A DNA stretch of 64,000 nt from CANKHA01 sp034668825 (GTDB taxonomy: Bacteria > Pseudomonadota > Alphaproteobacteria > Rhizobiales > Xanthobacteraceae). The translations under genes and the position numbers were made by a program. The stretch's first letter is position 1. The number at the start of each line of letters is the position of its first letter. The stretch lies in contig JAXDOR010000074.1 in the NCBI GenBank assembly GCA_034668825.1, forward strand, positions 9,633-73,632, given 5' to 3'. The notes below the pieces were generated by a model. The model had not been told where the DNA came from and ran no database searches. It saw only the letters and a program-made list of their open reading frames with translations. Positions 1 to 9,221 of the stretch are shown here, in pieces.

Positions 1-632
1 TGCAGCACGAGGCGGCGGGCATCGTATTGATCCATCAGCGCGATGTCGTGGGTGGCGATGACGACGGAAGTGCCGGACTTGTTGAGCTCAATGAACAGAC
101 GCAGCAGCCGCTGCGCTAGATTCGGATCGACGTTGCCGGTCGGCTCGTCGGCAAGCAGCAGCTGCGGGCGCGCGATCACCGCACGCGCGATCGCGGCTCG
201 CTGCTTCTCACCGCCGGACAATACCGGCGGCAGCGCGCTCATGCGCTCGCCAAGCCCGACCCAGCGCAGGAGCTCAATGACCTCGTCGCGAAAACTATCC
301 TCATGGCGTCCCGCCACGCGAAAAGGCAAAGCGACATTTTCATAGGTGGTCATGTGATCGAGCAGCCGGAAATCCTGAAACACGATCCCGATGCGGCGCC
401 GCAGCGTCGCCAGGGAATCTTTGCTCAGCGTCGCCACATCGTGACCGAACAGCGTGACCAGCCCTCGCGTTGGCCTCAGCGTCAGAAATAACAGACGCAG
501 CAGCGAGGTCTTTCCGGCGCCGGAGGGGCCGGTCAGGAATTGGAAGGAATGCGGCTCGATGCGGAAGGACAGGTCGCGGAGGACCTCGGGGCCGAGCCCA
601 TAGCGCAGACCTACATTCTCGAATCGAACCAC
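1..632 (-). CDS. ftsE: Cell division ATP-binding protein FtsE (3' end outside window)
   Basis: FtsE is the ATPase of the FtsEX complex, which sits at the inner face of the membrane and controls septal peptidoglycan hydrolysis. Read on the minus strand, the protein starts MVRFENVGLRYG and shows Walker A GPSGAGKT, Q-loop FQDFRLLDH, ABC signature LSGGEKQR and Walker B LLLADEPTGN followed by the switch region ATHD. About 210 residues are visible; the last few and the stop lie beyond base 1, where ftsX would be expected. A GTG start at 632 is chosen because GGAG lies a few bases upstream; the frame stays open further upstream, so a longer start cannot be excluded. The family is clear. Confidence 0.92.
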   Translation of the reverse strand, partial: MVRFENVGLRYGLGPEVLRDLSFRIEPHSFQFLTGPSGAGKTSLLRLLFLTLRPTRGLVTLFGHDVATLSKDSLATLRRRIGIVFQDFRLLDHMTTYENVALPFRVAGRHEDSFRDEVIELLRWVGLGERMSALPPVLSGGEKQRAAIARAVIARPQLLLADEPTGNVDPNLAQRLLRLFIELNKSGTSVVIATHDIALMDQYDARRLVL

Positions 633-795
633 GCTCGCTCCGGAAAGTCGGGCGAGTTCGCCGCCTGCAGCCAAGCCGCCTCGGCAAAACCCGCGATGAT
701 TCGCGTTCTCAAGGATTACCACGCCCGGCCGGAGCCGCGGCCTGCTTTGGCAAAGCCTGCGGGGTTATCAGGCTGCGACGGAGAAGCGGCCGCTG

Positions 796-829
796 TATAA
801 TTATGGTTTCCGATCCGTTAACGGATCGG
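796..829. promoter_or_regulatory. Perfect 20-bp palindrome beside a TATAAT box
   Basis: Bases 810-829 (CCGATCCGTTAACGGATCGG) form an uninterrupted palindrome, directly preceded by TATAAT at 796-801. They lie in the 239-bp gap between the divergent ftsE and DUF3426 genes. I see no good -35 hexamer at standard spacing from the TATAAT. An operator for a dimeric regulator is the likeliest reading; a hairpin in the 5' leader of the downstream gene is the alternative. The binding factor is unknown. Confidence 0.4.
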
Positions 830-871
830 TGGCTAGGATTGGGGTCTCTGGTCCGGGTGCCCCGATTCGCC

Positions 872-1900
872 ATGCTGATCGTCTGTCCGAGTTGCGCGAC
901 ATCGTACCAGGTCGAGCCCCCCGCGCTCGGCCCGGGCGGGCGAACTGTACGCTGCGCCCGCTGCAAAAATCTCTGGTTCGCAACCATGCCCCGGGTTGTG
1001 CCGGCCTTGGCTACGATTAGCGACCTGGACATCGTCGACAACGGTCCACGAACCCCATATCTCGACGCCGCGCTGCCGCTGGCCGAAGCCTCGGGGGAAT
1101 GGGAAGAGTCTGCGCGCCTGGCGGAGGAAGAAGCCGAGGTTGCCGCCTGGAGTGAGGCGGCCGCACAGGCGGAAGTGGGAGAAATCACCTCCGGGCCCGT
1201 CTCCACGGCAGGAATCGATCTCGATCGGCTAGGCGCGGAGATAGAAGCACAGCAGCCAGACCAGGCCGACGTTGATGCCGTGCTTGCCGAGGTTAGCGCG
1301 GAAATGGCGGTGGCCGACGCTCCTTCCCTGGTTCCCTCCATGGGGCCGGACCAAATGCCGGAGTCTAAAGTCGCTTCTGCTCTACGCAACGGCGAGGACA
1401 TCGAAACCTATGCAGCGCGCCGCGCTCTCCATGAAACCGCGCATCGTCGCCGGTGGCCGGTACTCGGCTTTCCCGCGATCCTAATCGCCCTTCTCGCAGC
1501 CACCACGATACTAGTCGGCTGGCGAACGGAAGTGGTGCGTGTGCTTCCGCAGACGGCCTCGCTATTCGCCACCTTGGGACTGCCCGTCAACTTGCGCGGT
1601 CTCGCCTTCGAGAACGTGCAGATGACGAAAGAGGTGCAAGACGGCGTGACCGTACTGGTCGTCGAAGGATCGATCGTCAACGTCGCCGCCAAAGCTGTCG
1701 CGGTGCCCCAGCTCAGGCTCGCCATCCGCAACGACGGCAAGCACGAGATCTATGCCTGGACCGCGCAGCCGACCCGCGCGATCCTGGGCGCCGCCGAAAC
1801 GCTGCCGTTCCGGTCCCGGCTGGCTTCGCCTCCCGGCGAGGCGCGAGATGTGCTTGTCCGCTTCGTAAACCGGCGCGACGTAGTCGCCGGGGTGCACTGA
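872..1900 (+). CDS. Zinc-ribbon (MJ0042-type) DUF3426 membrane protein
   Basis: A 342-residue protein with an N-terminal zinc ribbon of the MJ0042 type, with Cys5, Cys8, Cys28 and Cys31 in two CxxC pairs. An acidic Ala/Glu-rich middle follows, then one membrane helix around residues 195-216 (GFPAILIALLAATTILVGW) and a C-terminal DUF3426 domain predicted to be extracytoplasmic. The frame is open upstream to base 470, but the family begins exactly at MLIVCPSC, so ATG 872 is used. It is 6 bp upstream of the response regulator and divergent from ftsE, a conserved alphaproteobacterial arrangement. The molecular role is unknown; a sensory or regulatory link to the adjacent CpdR-like protein is inference only. 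Confidence 0.88.
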   Translation: MLIVCPSCATSYQVEPPALGPGGRTVRCARCKNLWFATMPRVVPALATISDLDIVDNGPRTPYLDAALPLAEASGEWEESARLAEEEAEVAAWSEAAAQAEVGEITSGPVSTAGIDLDRLGAEIEAQQPDQADVDAVLAEVSAEMAVADAPSLVPSMGPDQMPESKVASALRNGEDIETYAARRALHETAHRRRWPVLGFPAILIALLAATTILVGWRTEVVRVLPQTASLFATLGLPVNLRGLAFENVQMTKEVQDGVTVLVVEGSIVNVAAKAVAVPQLRLAIRNDGKHEIYAWTAQPTRAILGAAETLPFRSRLASPPGEARDVLVRFVNRRDVVAGVH

Positions 1901-1906
1901 GGGCCC

Positions 1907-2302
1907 ATGGCACGCATCCTCATCGCCGAAGACGAGGAAGGGGTCCGCGCGCTGGTCGCGCGCGCGCTCATGGAAGGCGGCCATGACGTCGTCACTGCCC
2001 GCGACGGCGGTGCCGCGCTCGACGCGCTGGCGCGGGAAAACGGCCGTTTCGACCTGCTGCTGACCGATATCAAAATGCCGGTAATGGACGGCATCGCGCT
2101 GGCGCTGGCGACGGCGCGCGATCACCCGCATGTCGTGATCCTGCTGATGACCGGCTATGCCGACCAACGCGAACGAGCGCATGGACTCGACGCCTTGATC
2201 CACAACGTCATCACCAAGCCGCTGTCGCTGGCGCAAATCCAAGGCGCGGTGAAGGAAGCACTCGCCAGCAAGCCTGCTAATACCGCAGGCCGTCAGCACT
2301 GA
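1907..2302 (+). CDS. cpdR: CpdR-like single-domain response regulator
   Basis: A receiver-only response regulator of 131 residues. Acidic residues EDEE at 8-11, the phosphoacceptor Asp54 in LLLTDIKMPVMDG, the conserved Thr in LLMTGYA and Lys in ITKPLS are present, and there is no output domain. In Caulobacter and rhizobia, CpdR in its unphosphorylated form directs ClpXP to degrade cell-cycle regulators. The length, the location next to ftsE and the DUF3426 gene, and the overall sequence fit CpdR rather than a chemotaxis CheY, but the name rests on similarity and context. It begins 6 bp after the DUF3426 gene, so the two are probably co-transcribed. It converges on the TIGR02302 gene with 12 bp between stops. 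Confidence 0.78.
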   Translation: MARILIAEDEEGVRALVARALMEGGHDVVTARDGGAALDALARENGRFDLLLTDIKMPVMDGIALALATARDHPHVVILLMTGYADQRERAHGLDALIHNVITKPLSLAQIQGAVKEALASKPANTAGRQH

Positions 2303-2314
2303 CGCGAGTTGGTC

Positions 2315-4858
2315 TTAGAAATCCTTCAGCAACCGCTCGATATAATCGAGCTCAAGTTGCGGACGCTCGCTTTCGCCAAAGCGCTTGCGCAGTTCGTCGA
2401 GAATGCGGCGCGCGCGCTGAACATCGATCTCCCCCGGAACTTTGACGCTGGCGTCGTCGCCGTATTCGCGACGCCGCATCGGCCGTCCAAGCGGATCCAG
2501 ACCATCATCCGATTCCGCCTGTCGTCCTGGCCCTCGCCCAGGACCCTGCCCCACGCCGCGTTGTTGCTGCATCGCCTGCGCCAGGTTCTGAGCGCCTTTA
2601 CGCATGGCATCCAAGGCGCGGCCTTGAGAGTCCACAGCGGAATCCGCATTGCCCTTACCGAGCGAACCTTCCGCTTCCCCCATCGCCTCGCCGGCCTGTC
2701 CCAGTGGGTCGGGCTTACCCTGGCCTTGTCCCTGCTGGCCTAGCGGATCTTGCCCATAACCGCGCTGGCGCAATTGCTCCAGCAGTTTGTTCAACTGATC
2801 CCGCAACGCCTGCTGGTTTTTCTGCAGGTCGCCCATCTGGTTCTGGTCGCCTTGGCCGCGCTGACCGCGCTGCCGGTCGCGACGCATGTCTTGGCCTTGC
2901 TGGAAGGTGCGGTCGCGCAGTTGCTGCTGCCGGTGGATCATGTCGGCGAGATCGTCGAGCGCCTGCATATCAGCGTCGTCATCGCCATTAGGCGAGCCGC
3001 CCGGACGCGCCATTTGCAGATTTTCCATCATCGCCTGCAGTTCCTGCAGCATACGGCGCGCCGCTTCCTTATTGCCGGACCGCGAAAGCTCCTCGAGGCG
3101 GTCGAGCATATTCTTCAGGTCTTGCGGCCGGATCATCCGCGTATTGCGATCAAGCGGCCGCGCCAGTTGCTGCGGATTCTTCCGCATCTCCTGCGCCAGC
3201 GCCTGCAAGAAGTTATTCATCGCCTGTCGCAGCTGATCGGTGAGGCGCTTGATTTCGTCGTCGCCGGCGTTGCGTTCCAACGCCTGACGCAGTGCCTCCT
3301 CTGCCGCGCGCAGGGCCGCTGCGGCATCGCCGACATTACCGTCCTCGATCGTTACCGCCATCGACCACATCCGCGCCACGACATCGCGCAAGTCGTCGTC
3401 GGTTTTGGCTGCAGTGAGATTCCAATAAATGGAACGCAAGCCCAGATAGATGCTGGCCTCGGGCGTGAATCGTTCCGGCGCCAGCGTCAGCGCATCGAGC
3501 GCGGTAAGAATCCGCGGCTTAACTTCCGCATCGAGCGCGAGCATACGCCGCTGTTCGAGCAGTGCTCTTGCCAACGGCTTGAAGAACGGCCGTTCCGGCA
3601 ACTTCAGCTCGAAAGCCGCGCTGCGGCCTTCGTTGCCGGCCTGGTCGCGGGCTATCAAGGTCATGACCAGATTGACGCCGGCCAACGGATGCTCGGTCAG
3701 ATCCTTGACGGTTTGACCGGTACCGTTGCGCGTGCGTGCCTGCGGCAGCACCAACGGAAAATCCGGCGGCGTGTAAAGCGGACGCTCCTTTTGGCTACCG
3801 GCCACATCCTTGCGGGCAAACGTCGCCTTGGCTTCGGTGACGCCGTAATCGTCCTCCATCTTGTAGCTAAGCTGCAGGGCGCCCTGAGGCTGGGTCTCGG
3901 GGTCCTTCGCCAAGGCAATGGTCGGCGGACGATCCGGAATCGCGTTGAAAGTCCAGGTGACGTTCTCACCGGCGATGCCTCGCACCGTCGCGGCGCCGCC
4001 ATCGTCGATGCTAAAGCGGCGTTCGTCCGTGCCGGCGGGCGGCCGCGGCCCCGCAGGAGCCTCCGTCACTCCTCCCGTCGCGGTGACATCGATGCCCGAC
4101 CTACCGGTCGTGCGGACCACCAGGATACTCCCCGCCGGAACGGAGAAGGACGCGGCCGTCTGCACTGGTTCGCCCGGGCGCAGCCCGGGCAGAAGGATCG
4201 GAGACCTGCCGGTATAGAGCGGCGGGGTGACCCAGGCATCGATGCGGAAATTCGCCGGCGTCACGACGCCTTGCCAGTCGAATGCCGCCGAAATGCGCCG
4301 CAGCCGCTCGCCACCGGCGGCGAAGAAGGTCGCGACCAGGAGAACAAGAATCAGCGCGCGCAGGGCATAAGGATCACGCAGCGCCAGCCGCGGCAACGGA
4401 ACCCCTGCCCGCAGATTGCGCGCCCGCTCCAGCGTCCGCTCGACATGGGTGCGCCACAACGCCACCGCGAGGGAATCGTCGGCCGCCGTCGCCAGTTCAT
4501 CGTTGACGGTGGTCGCCGGCCGGTGCGGAAGACCGCTGACGCGGTCGAGACGACGCAGGCCTTCCTGGACGCTGGGCATACGCAGCCGCAACAGCGGCAC
4601 GCTCGCAGCCGCGGTGACGACAAAAATAACGAGCAGGGCGATGGCGCGTCCGATTGGCGGCAGCCACAGCCACACGCCCAGCCAGGACACGACGAGGAAT
4701 AGACCGACGGCGCTCGCCAAGCTGACCAGCGCCGGCCACAGCCGCTCCCATAGAATTGACCAGCGCGCGCCGCGCAAAGCCCGTGCAAGCGCGGCTTGGG
4801 CGGCGGTGCCCTCGCCACGGGACCGGTCATTCGGGCTTGGTAACGGACGATCCGTCAC
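2315..4858 (-). CDS. TIGR02302 / DUF4175 family membrane protein
   Basis: An 847-residue protein of the alphaproteobacterial TIGR02302 family. Two adjacent hydrophobic segments lie near residues 40-90 and a third near 170-185. A large extracytoplasmic region follows, with motifs such as VTPPLYTGR and KMEDDYGVTEAKATF. The C-terminal 250 residues are hydrophilic, rich in Gln, Arg and Gly (for example DRQRGQRGQGDQNQMGDLQK), and probably coiled or disordered. The low-complexity tail is normal for the family. The function is not established; an envelope role is inference from topology. It lies upstream of lysA in the opposite reading direction of cpdR, with a 95-bp gap to lysA, so it is probably expressed after lysA. 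Confidence 0.88.
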   Translation of the reverse strand: MTDRPLPSPNDRSRGEGTAAQAALARALRGARWSILWERLWPALVSLASAVGLFLVVSWLGVWLWLPPIGRAIALLVIFVVTAAASVPLLRLRMPSVQEGLRRLDRVSGLPHRPATTVNDELATAADDSLAVALWRTHVERTLERARNLRAGVPLPRLALRDPYALRALILVLLVATFFAAGGERLRRISAAFDWQGVVTPANFRIDAWVTPPLYTGRSPILLPGLRPGEPVQTAASFSVPAGSILVVRTTGRSGIDVTATGGVTEAPAGPRPPAGTDERRFSIDDGGAATVRGIAGENVTWTFNAIPDRPPTIALAKDPETQPQGALQLSYKMEDDYGVTEAKATFARKDVAGSQKERPLYTPPDFPLVLPQARTRNGTGQTVKDLTEHPLAGVNLVMTLIARDQAGNEGRSAAFELKLPERPFFKPLARALLEQRRMLALDAEVKPRILTALDALTLAPERFTPEASIYLGLRSIYWNLTAAKTDDDLRDVVARMWSMAVTIEDGNVGDAAAALRAAEEALRQALERNAGDDEIKRLTDQLRQAMNNFLQALAQEMRKNPQQLARPLDRNTRMIRPQDLKNMLDRLEELSRSGNKEAARRMLQELQAMMENLQMARPGGSPNGDDDADMQALDDLADMIHRQQQLRDRTFQQGQDMRRDRQRGQRGQGDQNQMGDLQKNQQALRDQLNKLLEQLRQRGYGQDPLGQQGQGQGKPDPLGQAGEAMGEAEGSLGKGNADSAVDSQGRALDAMRKGAQNLAQAMQQQRGVGQGPGRGPGRQAESDDGLDPLGRPMRRREYGDDASVKVPGEIDVQRARRILDELRKRFGESERPQLELDYIERLLKDF

Positions 4859-4953
4859 AGCGCTCTCCAGGGAATCTCAGTCACAACACCTTAGCACGGG
4901 CGAAGGGTCCCGGCATCCGCCGGAAACAGCATATCCCGGCGCTGCTTTCAGGC

Positions 4954-6219
4954 TCACAGCCACGGCGGCAGGCGATCGAGCGCGATTAATGCGTCCACTT
5001 CGAGGCGGGGCCGCACCACCGCCCATTCGCCGCCACGGACCAAGACTTCCGGGACTAAAGCGCGAGTGTTGTAGGTGCCGGCCTGGACGGCGCCATAGGC
5101 CCCTGCCGACATGACGGCCAAAAGGTCGCCCGGCTTGGGCTCGGGGAGATCACGGTCGAGCGCGAGATAATCACCGGATTCGCACACCGGGCCGACCACG
5201 TCGGCGACGATACGCCGCGCCTGTAGCGAAGGCTCCGCAACCGGCCGGATTTCATGATGGGCGTCGTACAGCGTCGGACGGATCAAGTCGTTCATCGCCG
5301 CATCGACAATGACGAAATTCTTTGCCTCGCCGCGCTTCACATAGAGCACACGGGTGACGAGGATGCCGGCATTGCCGACGATGAGCCGCCCCGGCTCGAA
5401 AATCAGCGTGCAGTCCAGATCGCGGGTTGCGCGCTTGACCACCTCGGCATAGGCGGCCGGATCGGGCGGCGGCTCGTTATCGTCGCGGTAGGGAATGCCC
5501 AAACCGCCGCCGAGGTCGACGTGGGAGATGGTGTGGCCGTCGGCGCGCAGCACACGCACGAAATCGGTAAGCAGCGTGAAGGCTTCATCGAACGGCGTCA
5601 GTTCGGTGATCTGGCTGCCGATATGCATGTCGACGCCGGCGACCGTGACGCCGGGCAGCTTCGCGGCCTGGGCATAGACCGCGCGCGCGCGGCTGATCGG
5701 AATGCCGAACTTGTTCTCCGACCTGCCGGTCGCGATCTTGGCGTGGGTCTTGGCGTCGATGTCGGGGTTGACCCGCATGGACACATTCGCAACCCGCCCC
5801 TTGGACGCCGCGATGGAAGACAGCAATTCCAGTTCCGGTTCGGATTCGACATTGACGCAGAGAATGTTCTGATCGACCGCGAGCGCGAGTTCGCGCGCGG
5901 TCTTGCCAATGCCGGAGAACATGATCTTGTTAGGCGGAATGCCGGCGGCAAGCGCGCGCATCAGCTCGCCTTCCGACACCACATCCACGCCGGAGCCAAG
6001 CTTCGCCAAGATCTTGAGCACTGCTTGATTGGAATTCGCCTTCATGGCGTAGCAGACGAGCGCACGCGCATCGGCGAAGGCAGCGGCGAATACCCTATAA
6101 TGGCGCTCAAGCGTCGCGGTCGAGTAGCAATAGAACGGCGTGCCGACGGCGGCGGCGAGTTCGGCGACGTTCACCGTCTCGGCGTGCAGTACGCCGTCGC
6201 GATAGGCGAAGTGATGCAT
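4954..6219 (-). CDS. lysA: Diaminopimelate decarboxylase
   Basis: LysA is a PLP enzyme that decarboxylates meso-diaminopimelate to L-lysine, the last step of the lysine pathway. The 421-residue protein has the alanine-racemase-like barrel with PLP lysine Lys60 in YAMKANSNQ, the HIGSQI motif, the phosphate-binding glycine loop DLGGGLGIPY, EPGRLIVGNAG, and the C-terminal active-site segment GPVCESGDYL. The length is standard. The ATG start at 6219 gives the usual N-terminus MHHFAYRDG. In relatives, lptM and argH lie directly upstream; here a four-gene operon intervenes. Identification is secure. Confidence 0.96.
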   Translation of the reverse strand: MHHFAYRDGVLHAETVNVAELAAAVGTPFYCYSTATLERHYRVFAAAFADARALVCYAMKANSNQAVLKILAKLGSGVDVVSEGELMRALAAGIPPNKIMFSGIGKTARELALAVDQNILCVNVESEPELELLSSIAASKGRVANVSMRVNPDIDAKTHAKIATGRSENKFGIPISRARAVYAQAAKLPGVTVAGVDMHIGSQITELTPFDEAFTLLTDFVRVLRADGHTISHVDLGGGLGIPYRDDNEPPPDPAAYAEVVKRATRDLDCTLIFEPGRLIVGNAGILVTRVLYVKRGEAKNFVIVDAAMNDLIRPTLYDAHHEIRPVAEPSLQARRIVADVVGPVCESGDYLALDRDLPEPKPGDLLAVMSAGAYGAVQAGTYNTRALVPEVLVRGGEWAVVRPRLEVDALIALDRLPPWL

Positions 6220-6287
6220 TGCAAATAGTACCGTGAAATCAAATCACTTTGCTACAGTCAGGTTGCCAGTCCGTGACGGGAACTCGG

Positions 6288-7391
6288 CTAGTCGCGAACA
6301 TCCTGCAAGAAATAGTCGGTCGGAATCTCGATCCCCAACCCTTGCGTCCGCGCTTTGTTGTAAACGGCGGCGGCAACACCTTCGAACTGCGCGCCGATGG
6401 CGCCGACGTTGAGGAAAAACGAGGTCTGCTTGTCGCCGGTTCTGCCCTTTATTTTACCGGCAATAAGGTCGACCAGCCTGGGCAGATTGATGATCTCGGG
6501 GGGAAGTTCGAGTCGCGGCACGAGCGCGCGTTCCTCGGGCTGCCCGGCGACATAGCCAAGGAATCCGGCGCGGGCATAGGAAGCTTCCGCAGGAAGCTTC
6601 TCCAGCCGTGGCGTCGCCTCGCCTGCCCGCATCGGCACATCCACAATCCGTGGCAAGCTCGGCTCGATCTCGCTTGATGTAAGATTGGTGACGTGCATTC
6701 CGGGTTCGAGCCAGTCGTTGAAAAAGACCGGCTCGTTGGTCGAGGTACAGCACGAGACGATGTCCACGCCACGGACGGCCTCGCGCGCGGATTCGGCAGG
6801 CTGGACCTCGACGCCGTGCAATTCCGCCATCTCACGGGCATAGAGGAGCACGTTGTCCTTATTCGGGCTGTAGACCTTGACCTTCTTGATGTCGCGCACC
6901 TGGCAGAATGCGTCGAGATAGGTCCGCGCCATGCCGCCGGAACCGATCATCCCAACGACATGACTATCCTTGCGCGAAAGATATTTCACGCCGAGACCCG
7001 CGCCGCCGCCGACGCGCATGTGCTGAAGAAATCCATCGTTGATCATCGCGACTGGCGTGGCATCTTTAGCACTGAACAGGAATAGCAGGCCGCAGAAGGT
7101 CCCCGGCGCGCGGGCATATTTGTTTTCTCGCACTCGGCCGTATTCGCGTGGCCAATTCACCATGTCCGACAACATGCGCGCGCAGACATAACCGTCCTTC
7201 TTGCTGCCTCCGGTCATCACCGCCCAACGATAGTAGGGCGCCGGCGTCTCGCCGGAAGGCACGTAGACATCGATGCGTCCCATTCCCACGGCGTCACCGA
7301 TGGCCATTTCCTGGAACACGCCGTCAAGCGCCGCCAAGCAAAGAGACATGTCGAGTACCTTGGCAACATCAGCATTGTTGAGCAGCAACAA
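6288..7391 (-). CDS. Ornithine cyclodeaminase / mu-crystallin family protein
   Basis: A 367-residue NAD(P)-binding protein of the OCD/mu-crystallin family. A Rossmann motif VVGMIGSGGMART occurs near residue 145, preceded by the substrate-binding stretch GGGAGLGVKYLSRKD. Family members include ornithine cyclodeaminases, alanine dehydrogenases and ketimine reductases, so the substrate is not assignable. The start is a TTG at 7391, supported by an excellent AGGAGG six bases upstream; translation begins with several Leu codons. It is the last gene of an operon with a Bug-type binding protein and two cupins, 76 bp downstream of the former, which suggests catabolism of an imported organic acid or amino acid (inference). 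Confidence 0.82.
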   Translation of the reverse strand: MLLLNNADVAKVLDMSLCLAALDGVFQEMAIGDAVGMGRIDVYVPSGETPAPYYRWAVMTGGSKKDGYVCARMLSDMVNWPREYGRVRENKYARAPGTFCGLLFLFSAKDATPVAMINDGFLQHMRVGGGAGLGVKYLSRKDSHVVGMIGSGGMARTYLDAFCQVRDIKKVKVYSPNKDNVLLYAREMAELHGVEVQPAESAREAVRGVDIVSCCTSTNEPVFFNDWLEPGMHVTNLTSSEIEPSLPRIVDVPMRAGEATPRLEKLPAEASYARAGFLGYVAGQPEERALVPRLELPPEIINLPRLVDLIAGKIKGRTGDKQTSFFLNVGAIGAQFEGVAAAVYNKARTQGLGIEIPTDYFLQDVRD

Positions 7392-7467
7392 GAGCAGCCT
7401 CCTCTAGCCAGTCGAAATTTTCGGATGAATACAGCAACGGGGCTTGGCGCAAAGATTGGGACGCCGT

Positions 7468-8505
7468 TTACCGTCCGATGGTGGCCCGCGCTTTTTCCAC
7501 AACATTTTCCGGATAATCTGCGAATTGACGCAGTAGCTGTTCAACCTGCTCCCCGCTTGCCGGATCGATTTCGATATTCATCTTCTCGGCGTCAGCCAAA
7601 AAAGCCGGATCCTTCATGGTATCGGCAAAGGCCTTACGCAGAATAGCGAGACGCTCTTTCGGCATGCCCGGGGGCCCGACGACCGGCCGTGCCAACAATA
7701 TCTGCTTGAAATGCAGGTCGAGGACCTGTTTGTCCTCGTCAGTGTTAACGTAATCATAGACACTTGGCACAGGGCCGAACGCATCGGATTTTTTTGGTCC
7801 CATCTGAATGACAAGCTTGAGACGGCCCGCCTTCACGTCAGGCAGGAATTGCGAATTGATCGAGGAAACGAAAAGCCCGCAAGCACCGTTGACCTCGCCG
7901 CGCTGCATGGCGAGATTGACTTCCTTATTACCCTCATAACCGGCGATCACTTTCGCGTTCGCGTGCAGAAGATTCTTCAACACCATCGGATGCTGGTGGC
8001 TGATCGACGCGGGCCCGGCAGAGCCAAAAATGGTTTCCTTGGTCATCATTTCCTGGAAGGAGGACGCCACACCGGGCCTTTGCCAGACGCCGCAAAAGGA
8101 AACATCCTGGTCCATACTCCCGATCCAGCTGAATTTGCCGGCGTCAAACTTTGCTTCGGCGTTCCCCATCGTGGGCTCCATAGCCGTCGAGGAAGCGAAG
8201 GCGCCGAGTTCGGTGCCATCCTTGGGTGCCAGGAAATAAACGTAGTTGGCGACCTTAAGGCCCCCGCCGCCCGGCATATTTCTGGGCACGACATTGGGAT
8301 TGCCCGGAACGAAACGTCCGAAATGCCTGGCGAAGGTGCGGGCATAAGTATCGTAGCCACCGCCCGGTCCATACCCGATATTGATGCCAATGGTGCTGCC
8401 TTTGAAATCCACCGGCGTTTGCGCCGTCGCCGGCACCTTGAGCAGCAGGCATAGGGCTAGCAGCACGGCAAAGAAAGAAACGGTCAGAGGCCTGAGGCGA
8501 CACAT
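7468..8505 (-). CDS. Bug/TctC-type periplasmic solute-binding protein (orphan)
   Basis: A tripartite tricarboxylate transporter-type substrate-binding protein of 345 residues. A signal peptide (MCRLRPLTVSFFAVLLALCLLL...ATAQ) is followed by the Bug core with YGPGGGYDTYARTFARH, NMPGGGGLKVANYV and the second lobe IFGSAGPASISHQ. The ATG at 8505 is preferred to the upstream ATG at 8523 because GAGGAA precedes it at good spacing and it starts directly at the signal peptide. No TctA or TctB membrane gene is adjacent, so the protein either serves a distant permease or acts as a sensor, as many orphan Bug proteins do. It sits between the second cupin and the OCD homologue in one operon. The ligand is unknown. 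Confidence 0.85.
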   Translation of the reverse strand: MCRLRPLTVSFFAVLLALCLLLKVPATAQTPVDFKGSTIGINIGYGPGGGYDTYARTFARHFGRFVPGNPNVVPRNMPGGGGLKVANYVYFLAPKDGTELGAFASSTAMEPTMGNAEAKFDAGKFSWIGSMDQDVSFCGVWQRPGVASSFQEMMTKETIFGSAGPASISHQHPMVLKNLLHANAKVIAGYEGNKEVNLAMQRGEVNGACGLFVSSINSQFLPDVKAGRLKLVIQMGPKKSDAFGPVPSVYDYVNTDEDKQVLDLHFKQILLARPVVGPPGMPKERLAILRKAFADTMKDPAFLADAEKMNIEIDPASGEQVEQLLRQFADYPENVVEKARATIGR

Positions 8506-8557
8506 TCTGAATTTCCTCGCCATTTATTCGCTGTAACGGATGATCGCTTCGCCTCTA

Positions 8558-9172
8558 TCAGGCCGTTTCCTTGGCCTTGCTGACGAGGTATCTCTGCATG
8601 AGTTCAGCAGTGAGCACGACCTTCGGGTCATACTCGGGCGCATCTTCGAGTTGCTCAAGATCGTTGAGCCCGCAATTTTTGTAGATGCGGTTGATCGCCG
8701 AGATGAGCCGCGCCGGACGCTCCGGGCTGGCATTGAAATGCTGATGGATGGTGTTCGGCGGGATATAGATCATGTCGCCCGCCTCCCACTCGAAGCGTTT
8801 GATGTCATTCACCGGCGTCCAGCGATAAGTGTCGGTAATTTCAACATCGCAGTCCTGATGCAGATCGTAGCCGCGCCCTTCCACGACATACAGGCATTCT
8901 TCCGCCAGATGCCGGTGCTTGCCTGAGCGGCTGCCTGGCGGAATGAATTGCATATAGGCGTCGACCGTCTCCATGCGCGTATTCATCTGCGCGTTCAGCA
9001 GGTGCTTCAGCAAACCCTGCCGCGACATCTCCCAAGGCATGTCTTCCGGATGCACGATCTTCTTGCGCAGCGCGTTGCGCGCCGGCTGTTCCGTGGCTTC
9101 CTCGAGAAGCCCTTGATAGAATTTCTCGTTCAGCGTGCCGCGCATCCACGTTTTTGATTCATCCCACCCCAT
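8558..9172 (-). CDS. Cupin-domain protein (second of a tandem pair)
   Basis: A 204-residue single-cupin protein. Cupin motif 1 is seen as GSRSGKHRHLAEECLYVVEGRGY and motif 2 as GDMIYIPPNTIHQHFNAS, supplying the His and Glu residues that normally bind a metal. The ATG at 9172 has GAGGG six bases upstream and is preferred to the TTG two codons earlier. It follows the first cupin by 49 bp and shares the unusual HQHFNAS ending with it, so the two may be ancient duplicates. Likely roles are a dioxygenase or isomerase on an aromatic or keto acid, but no specific family is recognised. Confidence 0.8.
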   Translation of the reverse strand: MGWDESKTWMRGTLNEKFYQGLLEEATEQPARNALRKKIVHPEDMPWEMSRQGLLKHLLNAQMNTRMETVDAYMQFIPPGSRSGKHRHLAEECLYVVEGRGYDLHQDCDVEITDTYRWTPVNDIKRFEWEAGDMIYIPPNTIHQHFNASPERPARLISAINRIYKNCGLNDLEQLEDAPEYDPKVVLTAELMQRYLVSKAKETA

Positions 9173-9221
9173 CGACAACCCTCGTTGTTGGCACCATTGC
9201 GCCGGTCGTTATCGCCTGAAT

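Noticed and set aside
470..871. Upstream extension of the DUF3426 reading frame
   Set aside because: The family starts at MLIVCPSC (872); the extension overlaps ftsE antisense and the palindrome and shows no similarity.
2750..4702. Long plus-strand open frame opposite the TIGR02302 gene
   Set aside because: It is the antisense frame of a clear family member, with arginine/histidine-rich composition and no domain.
5254..6228. 324-residue plus-strand frame over lysA
   Set aside because: It is an antisense shadow of diaminopimelate decarboxylase, rich in His, Asp, Arg and without any motif.
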